64,000 nucleotides of DNA from Tatlockia sp. (lineage in GTDB: Bacteria > Pseudomonadota > Gammaproteobacteria > Legionellales > Legionellaceae): the NCBI GenBank assembly GCA_013697725.1, contig JACCWI010000024.1:278705-342704 (forward strand). The letters are read 5' to 3'. The position numbers and the translations under genes are program-made. The notes under the pieces are model-generated. The model saw nothing but the letters and a program-made list of their open reading frames with translations, made no database searches and had not been told where the DNA came from. Shown piece after piece: positions 28,755 through 41,462 of the stretch (position 1 is its first letter; every line of letters starts with the position of its first letter).

Positions 28755-28780
28755 AAAGCCAGGAACTTATTCCTGGCTTT
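28755..28780 (-). terminator. Terminator downstream of clpA
   Basis: AAAGCCAGGAA (28755-28765) pairs exactly with TTCCTGGCTTT (28770-28780) around a four-base loop. On the minus strand the stem is followed by TTTCATTT. It lies 25 bases after the clpA stop. Confidence 0.7.
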
Positions 28781-28804
28781 GAATGGATTTGAACAGGATT
28801 AGAT

Positions 28805-31072
28805 TTAGAAAACCCCTTCGCGATGATCATGGCTATCAAAATGAAGCTTGCCGTCTTTAACTGCCAGGTTGACATGACCTCCATTTGATAATTTACCAAA
28901 GAGTAACTCATCTGCTAATGGTTTTTTTACATTTTCCTGAATTAACCTGGCCATAGGCCGCGCACCCATAGCTTTATCATAACCATGCTCTATCAACCAG
29001 GCACGCGCAGCCTGATCCACTTTGAAAGTAACGCCCTTATTAGATAATTGCTCTTCAAGCTCCATGATAAATTTATCTACCACCAAACCAATTGTGGTGA
29101 TATCAAGCGGAGCAAAATTAATAATTGCATCAAGTCGGTTTCTAAATTCAGGGCTAAATTGACGTTTAATCACTTCAAGGCCATCATTTGAATTATCTTG
29201 CAGAGAAAAACCAATTGAAGTTCGGGTTATTTCACTTGCTCCAGCATTAGAAGTCATAACCATAATGACATGACGGAAATCTGCCTGCCTGCCATTGGTA
29301 TCGGTTAAAGTGCCATGATCCATGATTTGTAATAGTAAATTAAAGACATCTGGATGGGCTTTTTCAATTTCATCGAGCAACAATACGGAATGCGGATTTT
29401 TTGTAACGGCTTCTGTAAGTAGACCACCTTGATCATAGCCTACATAGCCTGGAGGAGCGCCTATTAATCTTGAAACCGTATGCTTTTCCATGTATTCCGA
29501 CATATCAAATCGTAATAATTCTATGCCCAGTACATTAGCTAGTTGTTTGGTAACTTCTGTTTTACCAACACCTGTAGGTCCAGCGAACAAGAAACATCCC
29601 ACTGGTTTTTGTGCCTCACGTAAGCCTGAACGAGCTAACTTAATGGCTGAGGCAAGTGCTGTAATCGCAAAATCTTGACCGTAAACTAATAGTTTTAGGT
29701 CTCTTTCCAGATTTCTTAGGGTGTCTTTGTCTCTTGCAGAGACTTTTTTAACCGGAATTCGCGCAATTTTAGCCACAACCGATTCAATTTCAGTCACGCT
29801 AATGATTTTTTTACGCTTTGTTGCGGTCAAAAGATTTTGATAAGCTCCGGCTTCATCGACCACATCAATAGCTTTATCAGGCAAAAACCGATCATTGATA
29901 TATTTTGCTGATAATTCGGCGGCTGCTTTTAAAGCTGGTATAGAGAATTTCACATTATGATGTTCTTCTAATCGACCTTTTAATCCTTTAAGGATCTCGA
30001 ATGTTTCATCGATACTGGGTTCACTGATATCAATTTTTTGAAATCGTCGTGCCAATGCTCTATCTTTTTCAAAAATCCCACGATATTCTTGATAGGTAGT
30101 TGAACCTATACACTTTAATTCCCCATTTGCTAATAGAGGTTTAATTAGATTTGAAGCGTCCATTACGCCGCCTGAGGCCGCGCCTGCACCGATAATAGTA
30201 TGTATTTCATCAATAAATAAGACAGCCCCTTCTTGCTGCCCAAGTTGTTTCAAAACCGCCTTTAAACGTTTTTCAAAGTCGCCGCGGTATTTTGTTCCTG
30301 CCAGCAAGGCACCTAAATCTAAGGAATAGACAACGCAAGAGCTTATTGCCTCAGGAACCTCTTTATCCACAATGCGGCGAGCCAGGCCCTCTGCGATTGC
30401 AGTTTTACCCACACCAGCCTCACCAACCAACAAAGGATTATTTTTTCGGCGACGACATAGAACCTGGATTGTGCGCTGAATTTCCTCATGACGACCGATA
30501 AGCGGATCAATTTTACCCATTCTGGCGCGCTTATTGAGGTTCATACAATAGCTTTCCAAGGGAGATTCATTCCCTTCTCCGCTCATAGCGTCTTCTTCCA
30601 TTGAAGGATTTATTCCTTCGTTCATGTCATTATTATGATATTTTGAAACACCATGAGAAATATAGTTAATTACATCAAGACGTGTAATGTTTTCGCGACG
30701 AAGAAAGTATACAGCCTGACTTTCTTGTTCACTAAAAATAGCCGCCAGAACATTGGCTCCGGTGACCTCAGTTTTCCCTGCTGACTGAACATGAAAAACT
30801 GCTCTTTGCAAAACACGCTGGAAACCAAGTGTAGGCTGAGTTTCGCGATCTAATTCATCTTCAGGTATTCGCGGTGTAGTCTCATCGATGAATTCAAGTA
30901 GATCTCGTCGTAAAGAATCAATATTGGCATCGCATGCCTGTAAAACATTGCCAGCTGCGGGATTATCGAGCAAAGATAAAAGCAAATGCTCAACAGTCAT
31001 AAATTCATGACGTTTTTCTTTTGCTTCCTTAAAGGCTAGATTCAGGGTGAATTCAAGTTCTTTATTTAACAT
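28805..31072 (-). CDS. clpA: ATP-dependent Clp protease, ATP-binding subunit ClpA
   Basis: AAA+ unfoldase that feeds ClpP. The Clp N-domain (about residues 1-140) starts [20 protein letters not shown]. The first AAA module has Walker A GEAGVGKT and the [14 protein letters not shown] pore region; the second has [24 protein letters not shown] and [13 protein letters not shown]. Length is 755 aa (E. coli 758). The ATG at 31072 with AGGAG eight bases upstream is chosen over an ATG at 31108, which would overlap the clpS end. It follows clpS directly, the standard clpS-clpA operon. Confidence 0.95.
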   Translation of the reverse strand: MLNKELEFTLNLAFKEAKEKRHEFMTVEHLLLSLLDNPAAGNVLQACDANIDSLRRDLLEFIDETTPRIPEDELDRETQPTLGFQRVLQRAVFHVQSAGKTEVTGANVLAAIFSEQESQAVYFLRRENITRLDVINYISHGVSKYHNNDMNEGINPSMEEDAMSGEGNESPLESYCMNLNKRARMGKIDPLIGRHEEIQRTIQVLCRRRKNNPLLVGEAGVGKTAIAEGLARRIVDKEVPEAISSCVVYSLDLGALLAGTKYRGDFEKRLKAVLKQLGQQEGAVLFIDEIHTIIGAGAASGGVMDASNLIKPLLANGELKCIGSTTYQEYRGIFEKDRALARRFQKIDISEPSIDETFEILKGLKGRLEEHHNVKFSIPALKAAAELSAKYINDRFLPDKAIDVVDEAGAYQNLLTATKRKKIISVTEIESVVAKIARIPVKKVSARDKDTLRNLERDLKLLVYGQDFAITALASAIKLARSGLREAQKPVGCFLFAGPTGVGKTEVTKQLANVLGIELLRFDMSEYMEKHTVSRLIGAPPGYVGYDQGGLLTEAVTKNPHSVLLLDEIEKAHPDVFNLLLQIMDHGTLTDTNGRQADFRHVIMVMTSNAGASEITRTSIGFSLQDNSNDGLEVIKRQFSPEFRNRLDAIINFAPLDITTIGLVVDKFIMELEEQLSNKGVTFKVDQAARAWLIEHGYDKAMGARPMARLIQENVKKPLADELLFGKLSNGGHVNLAVKDGKLHFDSHDHREGVF

Positions 31073-31104
31073 TTTATTGCTCCTCTCTCCAGCCACACTA
31101 CTCA

Positions 31105-31428
31105 TCATTCAGGTTCCATTGTGCATCGTAGCGGGTGTTGATTTTCTCTTGCATAATCATTTATCAAGGCCACTTTAGTTTCAGCAATATCCCTTGTAAA
31201 CACACCGCAAATACCTTTTCCCAAAATATGAACCTGTAACATCACCTGTGTTGCTAATGCTTCATTAAAATGAAAAAAATATTTAAGTACATCAACAACA
31301 AACTCCATTGGGGTATAGTCATCATTAAGTATAATTACCTTATATTTCTTAGGTAATTTAAGCGCTGGTAGAGTTTCTGACTCTGCCGTTTTACGCTCAA
31401 CCAATTCTCCAACAGACCAACCACCCAT
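31105..31428 (-). CDS. clpS: ClpA adaptor protein ClpS
   Basis: N-recognin adaptor that delivers N-end-rule substrates to ClpAP. The core [20 protein letters not shown] has the substrate-gating Asn-Asp-Asp, and the second conserved segment, [20 protein letters not shown], carries the His and Gly-rich loop. A flexible 20-residue N-terminus is normal. The length is 107 aa. It is the first gene of the clpS-clpA pair. Confidence 0.95.
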   Translation of the reverse strand: MGGWSVGELVERKTAESETLPALKLPKKYKVIILNDDYTPMEFVVDVLKYFFHFNEALATQVMLQVHILGKGICGVFTRDIAETKVALINDYARENQHPLRCTMEPE

Positions 31429-31666
31429 AAACAGATACCCTTATTAATTTTATAGACTTTCGTGACACATTTGGCCAGTAAAAATAGGATTTAATTTGCT
31501 AAATAATTAACTTCTGCAACAATCAACTCCATCTTGATTAGATACCATTCATAATCAACTTAGATCCAAAATTTTTTAATCAAAATTTTCAAGCTAAAAT
31601 TAAAAAACTCATCCACCTCATTACTTTAAAAAAGATTTGCAATTAAACTAAGTTTATGAATAAATC

Positions 31667-32926
31667 TTAATCCATATGTTTAATTATAGCCTCACCAAAT
31701 TCAGACGCACTAACGCGGTGCGCTCCCTCCATTAATCGCTCAAAATCGTAGGTCACTGTTTTGGCTTTTATAGCGCCTTCCATTCCTTTAATAATGTAAT
31801 TTGCAGCCTCTGACCATCCTAAGTAACGGAGCATCATTTCAGCTGATAAAATTAATGAACCAGGATTTACTTTATTCTGACCCGCATATTTTGGGGCAGT
31901 TCCGTGAGTTGCTTCAAAAACAGCCACTTTATCACCAATATTAGCTCCGGGAGCAATACCAATACCGCCAACCTGGGCGGCTAAAGCGTCGGAAATATAA
32001 TCTCCATTAAGATTTAAAGTTGCAATAACGCTATATTCTTCTGGCCTTAGTAAAATTTGCTGTAAAAAGGCATCTGCTATCACGTCATTGATAATTATAG
32101 GTTTGCCCGTATGAGGATTAGTTATTTGCATCCACGGGCCACCTTGAAAGAGCTTGGCAGCAAAACAATCGCGCGCAACCTTATAGCCCCATTCTTTAAA
32201 GGCTCCTTCAGTAAATTTCATAATATTACCCTTGTGTACAAAGGTAACTGCATTACGGTTATTATCAATCGCATATTGTATGGCAGCTTTAATTAGCCGA
32301 GTAGAGCCTTCCTCTGAAACAGGCTTAATACCAATTCCACAATTATCAGGAAAACGAATTTTATCCACAGCCATTTCAGTTTGAAGAAAATTAATCAATT
32401 TTTTTACTTCGGGGGTGTTAGCCTGCCATTCAATACCCGCGTAGATATCTTCTGAGTTCTCTCGGAAAATAACCATATTGGTTTTCCAAGGCTCCTTAAC
32501 GGGACTTGGAGTCCCAGCAAAATACCGAACTGGACGTATACAGGTATAGAGATCCAACTTTTGACGAATAGCTACATTTAATGAGCGTATACCGCCACCC
32601 ACCGGGGTAGTCAGTGGTCCTTTGATAGCAACAATGAAATGACGCAATGCCTCAAGGGTTTCTTCAGGTAGCCATTCATTTTCACCATAAATTTTAGTTG
32701 CCTTTTCACCCGCATAGACTTCCATCCAGGAAATCTTTTTTTGACCGCCGTAAGCTTTTTCAACTGCTGCATCAACAACCTGCTGCATCGGCGGTGTAAC
32801 ATCCACTCCTATGCCATCTCCTTCAATAAAAGGGATAATTGGGTTATTGGGCACTTTAAGAGACAATTCAGCTGATCTACTAATAGCTTGGCCTTCAGCC
32901 GGGATCTGGATTTTTTCAAATACCAT
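31667..32926 (-). CDS. icd: Isocitrate dehydrogenase (NADP+)
   Basis: TCA-cycle enzyme converting isocitrate to 2-oxoglutarate. At 419 aa it matches E. coli Icd. Visible landmarks are [15 protein letters not shown], the [15 protein letters not shown] substrate loop whose Ser is the AceK phosphorylation site, [13 protein letters not shown], the [15 protein letters not shown]ys segment, and [19 protein letters not shown], where Lys-Tyr indicates NADP+ rather than NAD+. The ATG at 32926 with GGAG upstream is preferred over a longer frame to 32983. A promoter lies just upstream. Confidence 0.96.
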   Translation of the reverse strand: MVFEKIQIPAEGQAISRSAELSLKVPNNPIIPFIEGDGIGVDVTPPMQQVVDAAVEKAYGGQKKISWMEVYAGEKATKIYGENEWLPEETLEALRHFIVAIKGPLTTPVGGGIRSLNVAIRQKLDLYTCIRPVRYFAGTPSPVKEPWKTNMVIFRENSEDIYAGIEWQANTPEVKKLINFLQTEMAVDKIRFPDNCGIGIKPVSEEGSTRLIKAAIQYAIDNNRNAVTFVHKGNIMKFTEGAFKEWGYKVARDCFAAKLFQGGPWMQITNPHTGKPIIINDVIADAFLQQILLRPEEYSVIATLNLNGDYISDALAAQVGGIGIAPGANIGDKVAVFEATHGTAPKYAGQNKVNPGSLILSAEMMLRYLGWSEAANYIIKGMEGAIKAKTVTYDFERLMEGAHRVSASEFGEAIIKHMD

Positions 32927-32954
32927 TGACAACTCCAATAGGTTAAAGGCGACA

Positions 32955-32983
32955 ATAATAGCACGCGAAACTCTTAGTCCCAA
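32955..32983 (-). promoter_or_regulatory. Promoter of icd
   Basis: On the minus strand, -10 TATTAT (32955-32960) and -35 TTGGGA (32978-32983), spacing 17, giving a leader of about 20 bases. The rest of the 32927-33230 spacer, between icd and the end of mreD, holds nothing I can recognise. Confidence 0.5.
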
Positions 32984-33230
32984 CTGCGTATACTTGCATA
33001 ATGTGTTTTTTTTACAGAAGCGGCTATTTATTTCTTTATATAGAAAACTCAGGCAAAGCTAACTGCTTAATTTAGGTTGTCTGAGAAGAATTCATGAAAA
33101 TTCTAGATTATAACTTCAGTAGGTTTACCATTTTGTGCTAAAAATGCCATCGTCAGTTATCTGGGCTATTTGGACATGAGCACGAAATTTAGGTATCTAA
33201 GACTAGCCAAAACATCAATAGTTAGTCTTC

Positions 33231-33718
33231 TCATCGGTATTTTAGCCCCTTACTAATTTTAAGGGTTAAACTTTCATCTGCAATTAATCTTACCCAAGGC
33301 CATAACAGAATAGAAATGAGCGTAGAACCTAAAGGCATGATAAACCCGTAGTAATAACCAAGTGATGAATTAATAATAAGAATTAGCATCTGATAAAGCA
33401 GACAGAAAAAACCCATTAAGGCCATTTGTTGACCCATTGAGAACAGGCGAAATCGACGTGCTTTGCTAGCAGCAATCCAAGACACCAGAGCTAAAGCAAA
33501 GGCATGCTCACCAAGTATTGTAGAGAGCAAAACATCTAATACCAAACCAATAATCATTAAAAAAACTAAATTGAAATATTCGGGTAAATAGAACTGAAGA
33601 TAAAGGATAAGTATTAAGACCCAGGGCGGTCTAAATCCAGCCAATAGCGCAGGCAAGGGCAAAATTGTTAAAGCAAGTACTAGTATTGCAGCTAAAAACA
33701 AACGCACACTTAAAGAAG

Positions 33719-33722
<4 letters not shown>
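33231..33722 (-). CDS. mreD: Rod shape-determining protein MreD
   Basis: Inner-membrane protein of the elongasome, 163 aa with five hydrophobic segments. The family motif region PPWVLILILYLQFYLPEYFN near residue 32 and GLVLDVLLSTILGEHAFALA are recognisable. Its ATG overlaps the mreC stop by four bases, which is the usual coupled arrangement. Third gene of mreB-mreC-mreD. Confidence 0.92.
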
Positions 33723-35657
<1,935 letters not shown>

Positions 35658-35786
35658 TCAGTTTTTGGCGGATACTGTAACCTATCTCGGAAGAAAAATC
35701 GACAGTTCTTTTGGAAGTTTTAAACTGAGCTCTAGCTATACCTTCCAAACTTAACGCTCTATAATTTCTCATTTCTTTAAAGCAGC

Positions 35787-37859
35787 CTATTCAGGAAATG
35801 ACTTTTTCAATTGGTTTAAGGCATTGATGTAAGCAATACAATTGCTTAATGAGGCGCTTGGATTTTTAAGATAGACAATACTTAGATCACTAAGGGCTAG
35901 AATTCCGTCAATCTGTTTCTTTATCGACTCATGAAGAGCAATAGTTTTGCTGTCGTAGAGCGCGATAATTGCATTTTCTAAAGCTTTAAGATTAATACTA
36001 TATGATGCAGCAACTTGATGTGCGCTAGCCCTATCTAGATTAAGATTAATATGACTTATTGAAGCTTGTATGAGTGTCATGCGAATAAAATAACGTTTAG
36101 CCCTAATTAATTTTCTTTGCTTTAGCCCTTTAAACTTATCCATTGAAAAGCTTTCTACCAAGCTGCGACAAATCCAAAATAAATTACTAAGATCATAAAA
36201 TCCTTGATCTTGCCTGTCTTGTAAAAGTTGATGAAGATTTTGCACCAGTAAATGAAATAATTTTTGCAGTTGTCTTGTTAATAAAGAAAAAAGATTAGTT
36301 CGCCAGAGAATATTGGTCACTATGAAACTCGCAACTATCCCAATAATAATACCCGCTAAACGCTCTAAAGCTGGTCTGAGAGCCACTGGCGGACCTCCGG
36401 CCTGAGCGAGTGAAATGATTAAAGCTACATTAGCTTGTAATCCAATATAGCTGAATGCACTATATTTGAACGAAAAATAACTAAAGGCCCAGACCGAAAA
36501 AAATAGAATGACAGAGAAATCATATAAATTAATTGAAAAAAAAGCTAAGGGAAATAACGCTATAGTACCGCCAATCAAGCATCCTAAAAACCGGAAAAAA
36601 CTAATGTGTTTGATTTCAAAATTGTTCTTCTTCACTGAAATAATAATACTTGAAATTATACCAGCTACCCCGCCAGGCCAATTAGAGATAAGCCAAATGC
36701 CCAAGGCTAAAATAGCAGCTAAGGCAGTTTTAATGCTAAATACAATACTATCCCTATCATTTCTAAGCTGTTTCTGGTTTGATATTAATTTAGTTTTTAA
36801 GATTGAGGGTCTAGTATTGTTAGTTAAAATATTGTTTAGATTGCTCGTCATTTCATTTATTTGATCTAATAAGGGTAATAAATGAAGGTATGCTTTGACC
36901 GTTCCAAGTGGAACATCCGGGCAATCAAATCTGGAAATCATCAATTGGTGCAAATTTGCAAGCCTGGGTTTAAGAACTATCAGTTCGGGGGTTTCCACTG
37001 GAACAAGATAAAAATTCTTTAAAATAAGTAAATCTTTCCGAGCTGATTTGAAGAATTCAGCAATCGTTTTAAAGGATTCGCTATCCATTGAACGGTAGTT
37101 GGATAAATTATAAGTTGAAAGAAAATAAGTAATCATCCGATTGAAATGCTGAAATTGATCATAGATTGCTCTAAATTGATCAATCCTCACCTTTTTTGCA
37201 CCCAATTCATGTCTTGCAAAATTAAAAATCTCCACCGAATCTCTTATTTTTTTCTTCATCAGCAAATTATTAGCTCTAAGCGCCTGGATGTCAGGCTCTT
37301 CTGCTTCAAGAAGTTTATTTAATTGGTCAAAAAGTATAGCCGTCTGATCAAAAAGCAATTCTGCATCTTTTAATAAAGTATCGTTAACCGAATTGGGCAA
37401 AATACACCAAGCGGAAATTGCTGAAATAATTACGCCTAATCCAATTTCCAGTGGCCGCCAAATTGCAACATAAAAAGTTTGCGAGGGCATAAAAACCAGC
37501 TGAGCTATCACAATAAAGGCACTCAGCGCTCCCAAAAGATAAGCATAGGCATGAGGACTATAATTGTAATAGTAAATCGAGAAACTTATTATTAAAAAAA
37601 TAGAAATCAGGAAAAGGAAAAGGCTATTGACCACTAAGCCTGCGATTAAATAACCTAACACAGCGCCCAAAGTTGCACCTATGATCCGTAAAATTGCTTT
37701 ATCAATTATCGAACCTGTATAAACATTGGCTAGAATTACTACAGTCATAGCCGACCAATAGGGTCGGTCAAAATGGAAAAAAAACGCTATAAGAATTGTT
37801 ATCAAAGCCGCTATGGCTGTCCGCAAGGCAGCTCTGTTTTCTAGACTTATTGGTCTCAT
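35787..37859 (-). CDS. FUSC-family efflux protein (AaeB/YccS-like)
   Basis: A 690-aa inner-membrane transporter with the duplicated FUSC architecture: a first membrane block (residues about 10-155), a soluble helical domain of about 220 residues, a second membrane block (about 365-510), and another soluble C-terminal helical domain. The opening RAALRTAIAALITILIAFFF and YWSAMTVVILANVYTGSII are typical of AaeB-like aromatic acid exporters. It lies 21 bases downstream of a membrane-fusion protein gene, so the pair probably forms an export system. No outer-membrane channel gene is near. Substrate unknown. Confidence 0.82.
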   Translation of the reverse strand: MRPISLENRAALRTAIAALITILIAFFFHFDRPYWSAMTVVILANVYTGSIIDKAILRIIGATLGAVLGYLIAGLVVNSLFLFLISIFLIISFSIYYYNYSPHAYAYLLGALSAFIVIAQLVFMPSQTFYVAIWRPLEIGLGVIISAISAWCILPNSVNDTLLKDAELLFDQTAILFDQLNKLLEAEEPDIQALRANNLLMKKKIRDSVEIFNFARHELGAKKVRIDQFRAIYDQFQHFNRMITYFLSTYNLSNYRSMDSESFKTIAEFFKSARKDLLILKNFYLVPVETPELIVLKPRLANLHQLMISRFDCPDVPLGTVKAYLHLLPLLDQINEMTSNLNNILTNNTRPSILKTKLISNQKQLRNDRDSIVFSIKTALAAILALGIWLISNWPGGVAGIISSIIISVKKNNFEIKHISFFRFLGCLIGGTIALFPLAFFSINLYDFSVILFFSVWAFSYFSFKYSAFSYIGLQANVALIISLAQAGGPPVALRPALERLAGIIIGIVASFIVTNILWRTNLFSLLTRQLQKLFHLLVQNLHQLLQDRQDQGFYDLSNLFWICRSLVESFSMDKFKGLKQRKLIRAKRYFIRMTLIQASISHINLNLDRASAHQVAASYSINLKALENAIIALYDSKTIALHESIKKQIDGILALSDLSIVYLKNPSASLSNCIAYINALNQLKKSFPE

Positions 37860-37880
37860 TAATTTTAAAATGATAAGGCC

Positions 37881-38636
37881 TCAGTGATAAGTTTTAGTCG
37901 TTGCACTTGCACCAATTCGTAAAGGATATTCAGCACTTAGATTATCAATATCAATTCGCACAGGAAATCGCTGGGCAATTTTTATCCAGTCTTCGGTTGC
38001 TTCAGCGGGTGCTAAGGGTGAGACTGTGGACGAAGTGGCTTGTCCTCTATCAATACCCCAAGCAATACTATTTACATGGCCGTGGAAAACTTTTCCCGGA
38101 TAAAGATCAATTGTAATTTTGGCTCTATCACCCGGATGAATTAATCTTAATGCGGTTTCGCGGTAACGCGTTAAGACCCACCAATGGTTGCTTTCAATTA
38201 GAGCAAAGAGGGTCTGGCCTGGACTTAGGTATTGGCCAGGTCTAAGGTTAAAATTCGTGATGTATCCATCGGCTGGCGCTTTGATCAAGCTATGATTATA
38301 TAAATAAAGCGCCTTCTCATAAGATGCCTTATTAATTGATCCTTGCTTGTAATTTTGATCTTGTGAGATTTCTTCCATTGCATATTTATAAGGAAGAGAA
38401 TCGATTTGCACTAATTTTTGGCCTTTTAAAACTTTTTGATTTTCAGACACATAAATGTCAGTAATTGGTCCAGAAACTAGTGAGACTATATTAATTACAT
38501 TTGCTGCAACATAGGAATCATTAGAGTAGGTATAATGATAAGCAAAAAATCGATACCCTAAAAACGCTAGACTAATAATAACTAAGGTCACCATATGCGG
38601 CCAATACTGAAAAGCGGCTAATCGTTTTCCAATCAT
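37881..38636 (-). CDS. Membrane-fusion protein of the HlyD/AaeA type
   Basis: A 251-aa periplasmic adaptor with one N-terminal membrane anchor (VTLVIISLAFLGYRFFA). The lipoyl-like halves are ANVINIVSLVSGPITDIYV and IKAPADGYITNFNLRPGQYL, separated by an unusually short alpha-helical stretch of about 45 residues, so the hairpin is minimal. The beta-barrel part follows. The ATG at 38636 has AAGGA five bases upstream and is preferred to a TTG at 38651. It is upstream of the FUSC gene and cotranscribed with it. Confidence 0.82.
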   Translation of the reverse strand: MIGKRLAAFQYWPHMVTLVIISLAFLGYRFFAYHYTYSNDSYVAANVINIVSLVSGPITDIYVSENQKVLKGQKLVQIDSLPYKYAMEEISQDQNYKQGSINKASYEKALYLYNHSLIKAPADGYITNFNLRPGQYLSPGQTLFALIESNHWWVLTRYRETALRLIHPGDRAKITIDLYPGKVFHGHVNSIAWGIDRGQATSSTVSPLAPAEATEDWIKIAQRFPVRIDIDNLSAEYPLRIGASATTKTYH

Positions 38637-38859
38637 TAAAGTCCTTTTCAAATGAATTCATCACTATTTTAAGCCTGAGTGAGTGACTAATAGCAAGCTT
38701 AAATAAAACAAAAAAAATTATTAATTAAACGGTCATCTTCAACTAAGTCATGCTAATATCGTAAATTTTACTTGGAAATTGTCCTTAAATTTAAACAGCT
38801 TCTATAAAATTTAATCTTATAAATTAATTTATCCTGGACTGAGAAATAAATTGCACTCT

Positions 38860-40092
38860 ATGCTTTTAAGTTTGGAAAACATAGCCTCTTATATACGAGG
38901 CAGTAGTTCCAGCTCGTTGATTGAATACATGGAATTTTACGATGATAGACCTGCAAATCTTGAAAGGGATTTTTATCGTCTTAGAATTACAGCTAGCGAA
39001 GACACAAAGCGAATTATTCGCTCCATATTTAAAAATTTAAATATTCCCCGGTCTGAATGGGTCAATTACAGTCCTAAACTAACGGTCTATGAATTTTTAG
39101 AAAAACTTGCTCAAGATGGTCATCAGCAAGTGGATTTTATTATCCGCATACTTGATAAGAAATCCAGATTTAGTAAATTTGGGCTTGCCCTTGGCGCAGG
39201 CGTTTTACTTTCTTTTTTACTTTATGTTGTTTTACAACCTCCTTTCCAATTTGTAATAGACACCCTGGTCCATTTTTTTTCAATGATTATTAGCTTTCCC
39301 ATTATTAGCTTAATATCTAACTGCGGTCTCTTTTGTTTTTATATTATACAATCTCATTACGATGGCAAAAAAACTGATTTTAACCGTTTTCGAGATAATG
39401 CCTTCATAATAATGAGTTTCTCTGCAACAACTGGCGCCTACATCATATTGGTATGTACAGCAGCAGCAATGACTCCAGTTATCGCAGGGCTCTATGTAGC
39501 TGCAGCAGCTATTGATGTTATAAGAGAAATCTTTTGTCTTGCTCAAGAATATTTTGTGTATCTTACAGGCCCTCCCTTTGATGAAGATGACCAATTAAGT
39601 ATGCACAGAACCAAAGCGCAAAGAGATTTTGGTTTTGAAAAGCGACGTAACATACTGGGTTTTAACGTCGTAGCAGGCGTTTTAATCATAGCCATTACTG
39701 CTCTATGGTGTTTTTTACCTGGCGGAATGCCCGCCACTATTTTTGCTTTAACTGCAATTGGCCTGGTTCATTTAATAAAGAATGCCTTAATAAAATGGAA
39801 TGAAGCCCATCTGAGAGAACAATTACAAGAGCGATTACAAGAGTTAGAAATTCACTATGCTGAGACGCACCCTGAACAAAATCCTGATAAAATACTATCC
39901 CCGCTAAAAGAGTTTCATTCAGAGAAGAAAGACGGAAAAACTCTGCAAAATCAACTAGAATTGAGCACGTCTGCGGGGAAACGCCCTTTCTTTAGTCCAT
40001 ATAAACCTAGCAAACCTATCATCGAGGAATTTTCATCCGACGAGTCAGCCGATGAATATGGACTAGCATCAATAAGTTATGGACAATATTGA
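38860..40092 (+). CDS. Hypothetical membrane protein (about 410 aa), effector-like
   Basis: Unrecognised. The N-terminal 100 residues are soluble and contain a Ser-rich run and helices (YEFLEKLAQDGHQQVDFII) resembling a small death-fold-like bundle only vaguely. Hydrophobic segments follow at about 107-124, 130-160, 182-220 and 264-300. The C-terminus (from about 305) is a charged helix with LREQLQERLQELEIHY, then a Ser/Asp-rich tail with EEFSSDESADEYG. A TTG at 38851 is an alternative start, with GGACTGAGA nearby. The soluble-membrane-soluble layout and acidic tail recall Legionella effectors; this is inference. Confidence 0.68.
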   Translation: MLLSLENIASYIRGSSSSSLIEYMEFYDDRPANLERDFYRLRITASEDTKRIIRSIFKNLNIPRSEWVNYSPKLTVYEFLEKLAQDGHQQVDFIIRILDKKSRFSKFGLALGAGVLLSFLLYVVLQPPFQFVIDTLVHFFSMIISFPIISLISNCGLFCFYIIQSHYDGKKTDFNRFRDNAFIIMSFSATTGAYIILVCTAAAMTPVIAGLYVAAAAIDVIREIFCLAQEYFVYLTGPPFDEDDQLSMHRTKAQRDFGFEKRRNILGFNVVAGVLIIAITALWCFLPGGMPATIFALTAIGLVHLIKNALIKWNEAHLREQLQERLQELEIHYAETHPEQNPDKILSPLKEFHSEKKDGKTLQNQLELSTSAGKRPFFSPYKPSKPIIEEFSSDESADEYGLASISYGQY

Positions 40093-40125
40093 GTAAAATG
40101 AATCTAAGCCGCTTTTACTTAGGTT

Positions 40126-40680
40126 TCAAAAATAGTTGCCTCTTGGTAAATAACGCCAGCTAAGCAATCCTGGTTTTCCAAGCTTAAGTTGCAGAGCTGT
40201 ACAATTTTTAAATCCAGCTTTCTTAGCGTAACGCAGTTGTAATATTGCCCCTGGTTTTTCATGAGCTTGCACTGTCAGTCGAAAATGTCGTAAACAGTAG
40301 CTAGGATTATTCACTTTAAGTTGTGAACTAGGAACGAAGCCTAAATCTTCGATTAAATAATGAAAAACCTGCTTGCTTTGAATTAAAGAACAGCCTCTGG
40401 TATTTTTTAATAAATCCACTACCTCATTCGGATCTCGTTCGGCTAAAAAACACAAGCCAGTTTCTCGCTGCACATTTTTTTGCATAATTTGCTGAGCTAC
40501 GGTTTCAAGAGTCCAAAAAATTTGCTGTCTTTTCTTTAAGAGCCCTAGGTTTTTGGCGTTTAATAGTAGGGATTTCATCTGCGTTAACACTAATAAAGCT
40601 AATAAACCGATTATTAACATTGTAGTTAGCAACACTATTCCTCTTTGATGAGAGTAAAAAAAATTAAGCCGTTTAAACAT
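40126..40680 (-). CDS. PilX-like minor pilin
   Basis: 184 aa. The N-terminus (SHQRGIVLLTTMLIIGLLAL) is the type IV minor pilin PilX pattern: a short basic leader, a Gly cleavage site and a long hydrophobic helix; PilX lacks the Glu5 seen in major pilins, as here. The globular part has two or more Cys pairs (GLCFLAE, GCSLIQ, SYCLRHF, KNCTALQ), which could make disulfides. It directly follows the PilW-like gene (two-base gap). Role: priming pilus assembly. Confidence 0.72.
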   Translation of the reverse strand: MFKRLNFFYSHQRGIVLLTTMLIIGLLALLVLTQMKSLLLNAKNLGLLKKRQQIFWTLETVAQQIMQKNVQRETGLCFLAERDPNEVVDLLKNTRGCSLIQSKQVFHYLIEDLGFVPSSQLKVNNPSYCLRHFRLTVQAHEKPGAILQLRYAKKAGFKNCTALQLKLGKPGLLSWRYLPRGNYF

Positions 40681-40682
40681 TA

Positions 40683-41462
40683 CTAACCTGCTCGAATTTT
40701 TGTTTTAATGAGAATATTTTTTTGCTTAGCCATTATAAGACCAACCTCAATCTGGCCTTTACCAGGTATATTAATGAACATATCATCAACTAAGGAACTT
40801 AGCTCTTCTGCTTGTTGGCTTTCATAAAACAATGAAAATTTATTTTGTTTATTCTTTTTTATAAGAAAAGTCTCCTCAACCCATTTACCCAGATAAACAG
40901 GAGCTAAATAATTAAACGCCAAAGGCGCTTTGATAGTTAAAACTTGTCCCCTACTTGTTGTTTTTGTGCTAATAATCTCTTGAGTTTCAGCGTGATAGCA
41001 GTCAGCGATAAGGATTGTTTGTTTTGTATCATAATGTATCTTCGACTTTATCAATAATTCTCTCGGGCCTAATTGTTGCTCTAATTTTGTAAAACTTTCA
41101 TCCATCTTACTAAGCTTAAAGCCCTTCAAATTTCCTTTTAAAATTTTCAATGGCGCAAGTTTTAGTTTGCAATTTCGTCTATCCATAGATTCCAAAGCAC
41201 TAAGTCCTTGGCAAGGAGTAAACCCTGCACTATGTATGGCATTACGAATCATCCCGGTAACAAGGTGCAATTCCAGGTTTTGTTCCAATAAATTTTGCAT
41301 TTTCAGATATTGGCGCTTAGAAACTAAATATTGCTGCATAACTAAAGTTACTAATAGGCTAATCGCAAATAAAGAAAACATAAGCTCAATAAGACTAAAA
41401 CCTTTTCCTCTCAATGCTTTAAAATGGTTTGAATTTTGCTGAGATTTTAAAAAGATACTCAT
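40683..41462 (-). CDS. PilW-like minor pilin
   Basis: 259 aa with a prepilin cleavage motif, GKGFSLIELMFSLFAIS, at about residues 20-36, keeping the Glu5 of class III/IV prepilins. The mature region matches PilW-type layout, with RNAIHSAGFTPCQGLSAL (a conserved segment after the helix) and a long beta-rich C-terminus. It overlaps the PilV-like gene by four bases (ATGA) and is followed by the PilX-like gene. Confidence 0.75.
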   Translation of the reverse strand: MSIFLKSQQNSNHFKALRGKGFSLIELMFSLFAISLLVTLVMQQYLVSKRQYLKMQNLLEQNLELHLVTGMIRNAIHSAGFTPCQGLSALESMDRRNCKLKLAPLKILKGNLKGFKLSKMDESFTKLEQQLGPRELLIKSKIHYDTKQTILIADCYHAETQEIISTKTTSRGQVLTIKAPLAFNYLAPVYLGKWVEETFLIKKNKQNKFSLFYESQQAEELSSLVDDMFINIPGKGQIEVGLIMAKQKNILIKTKIRAG

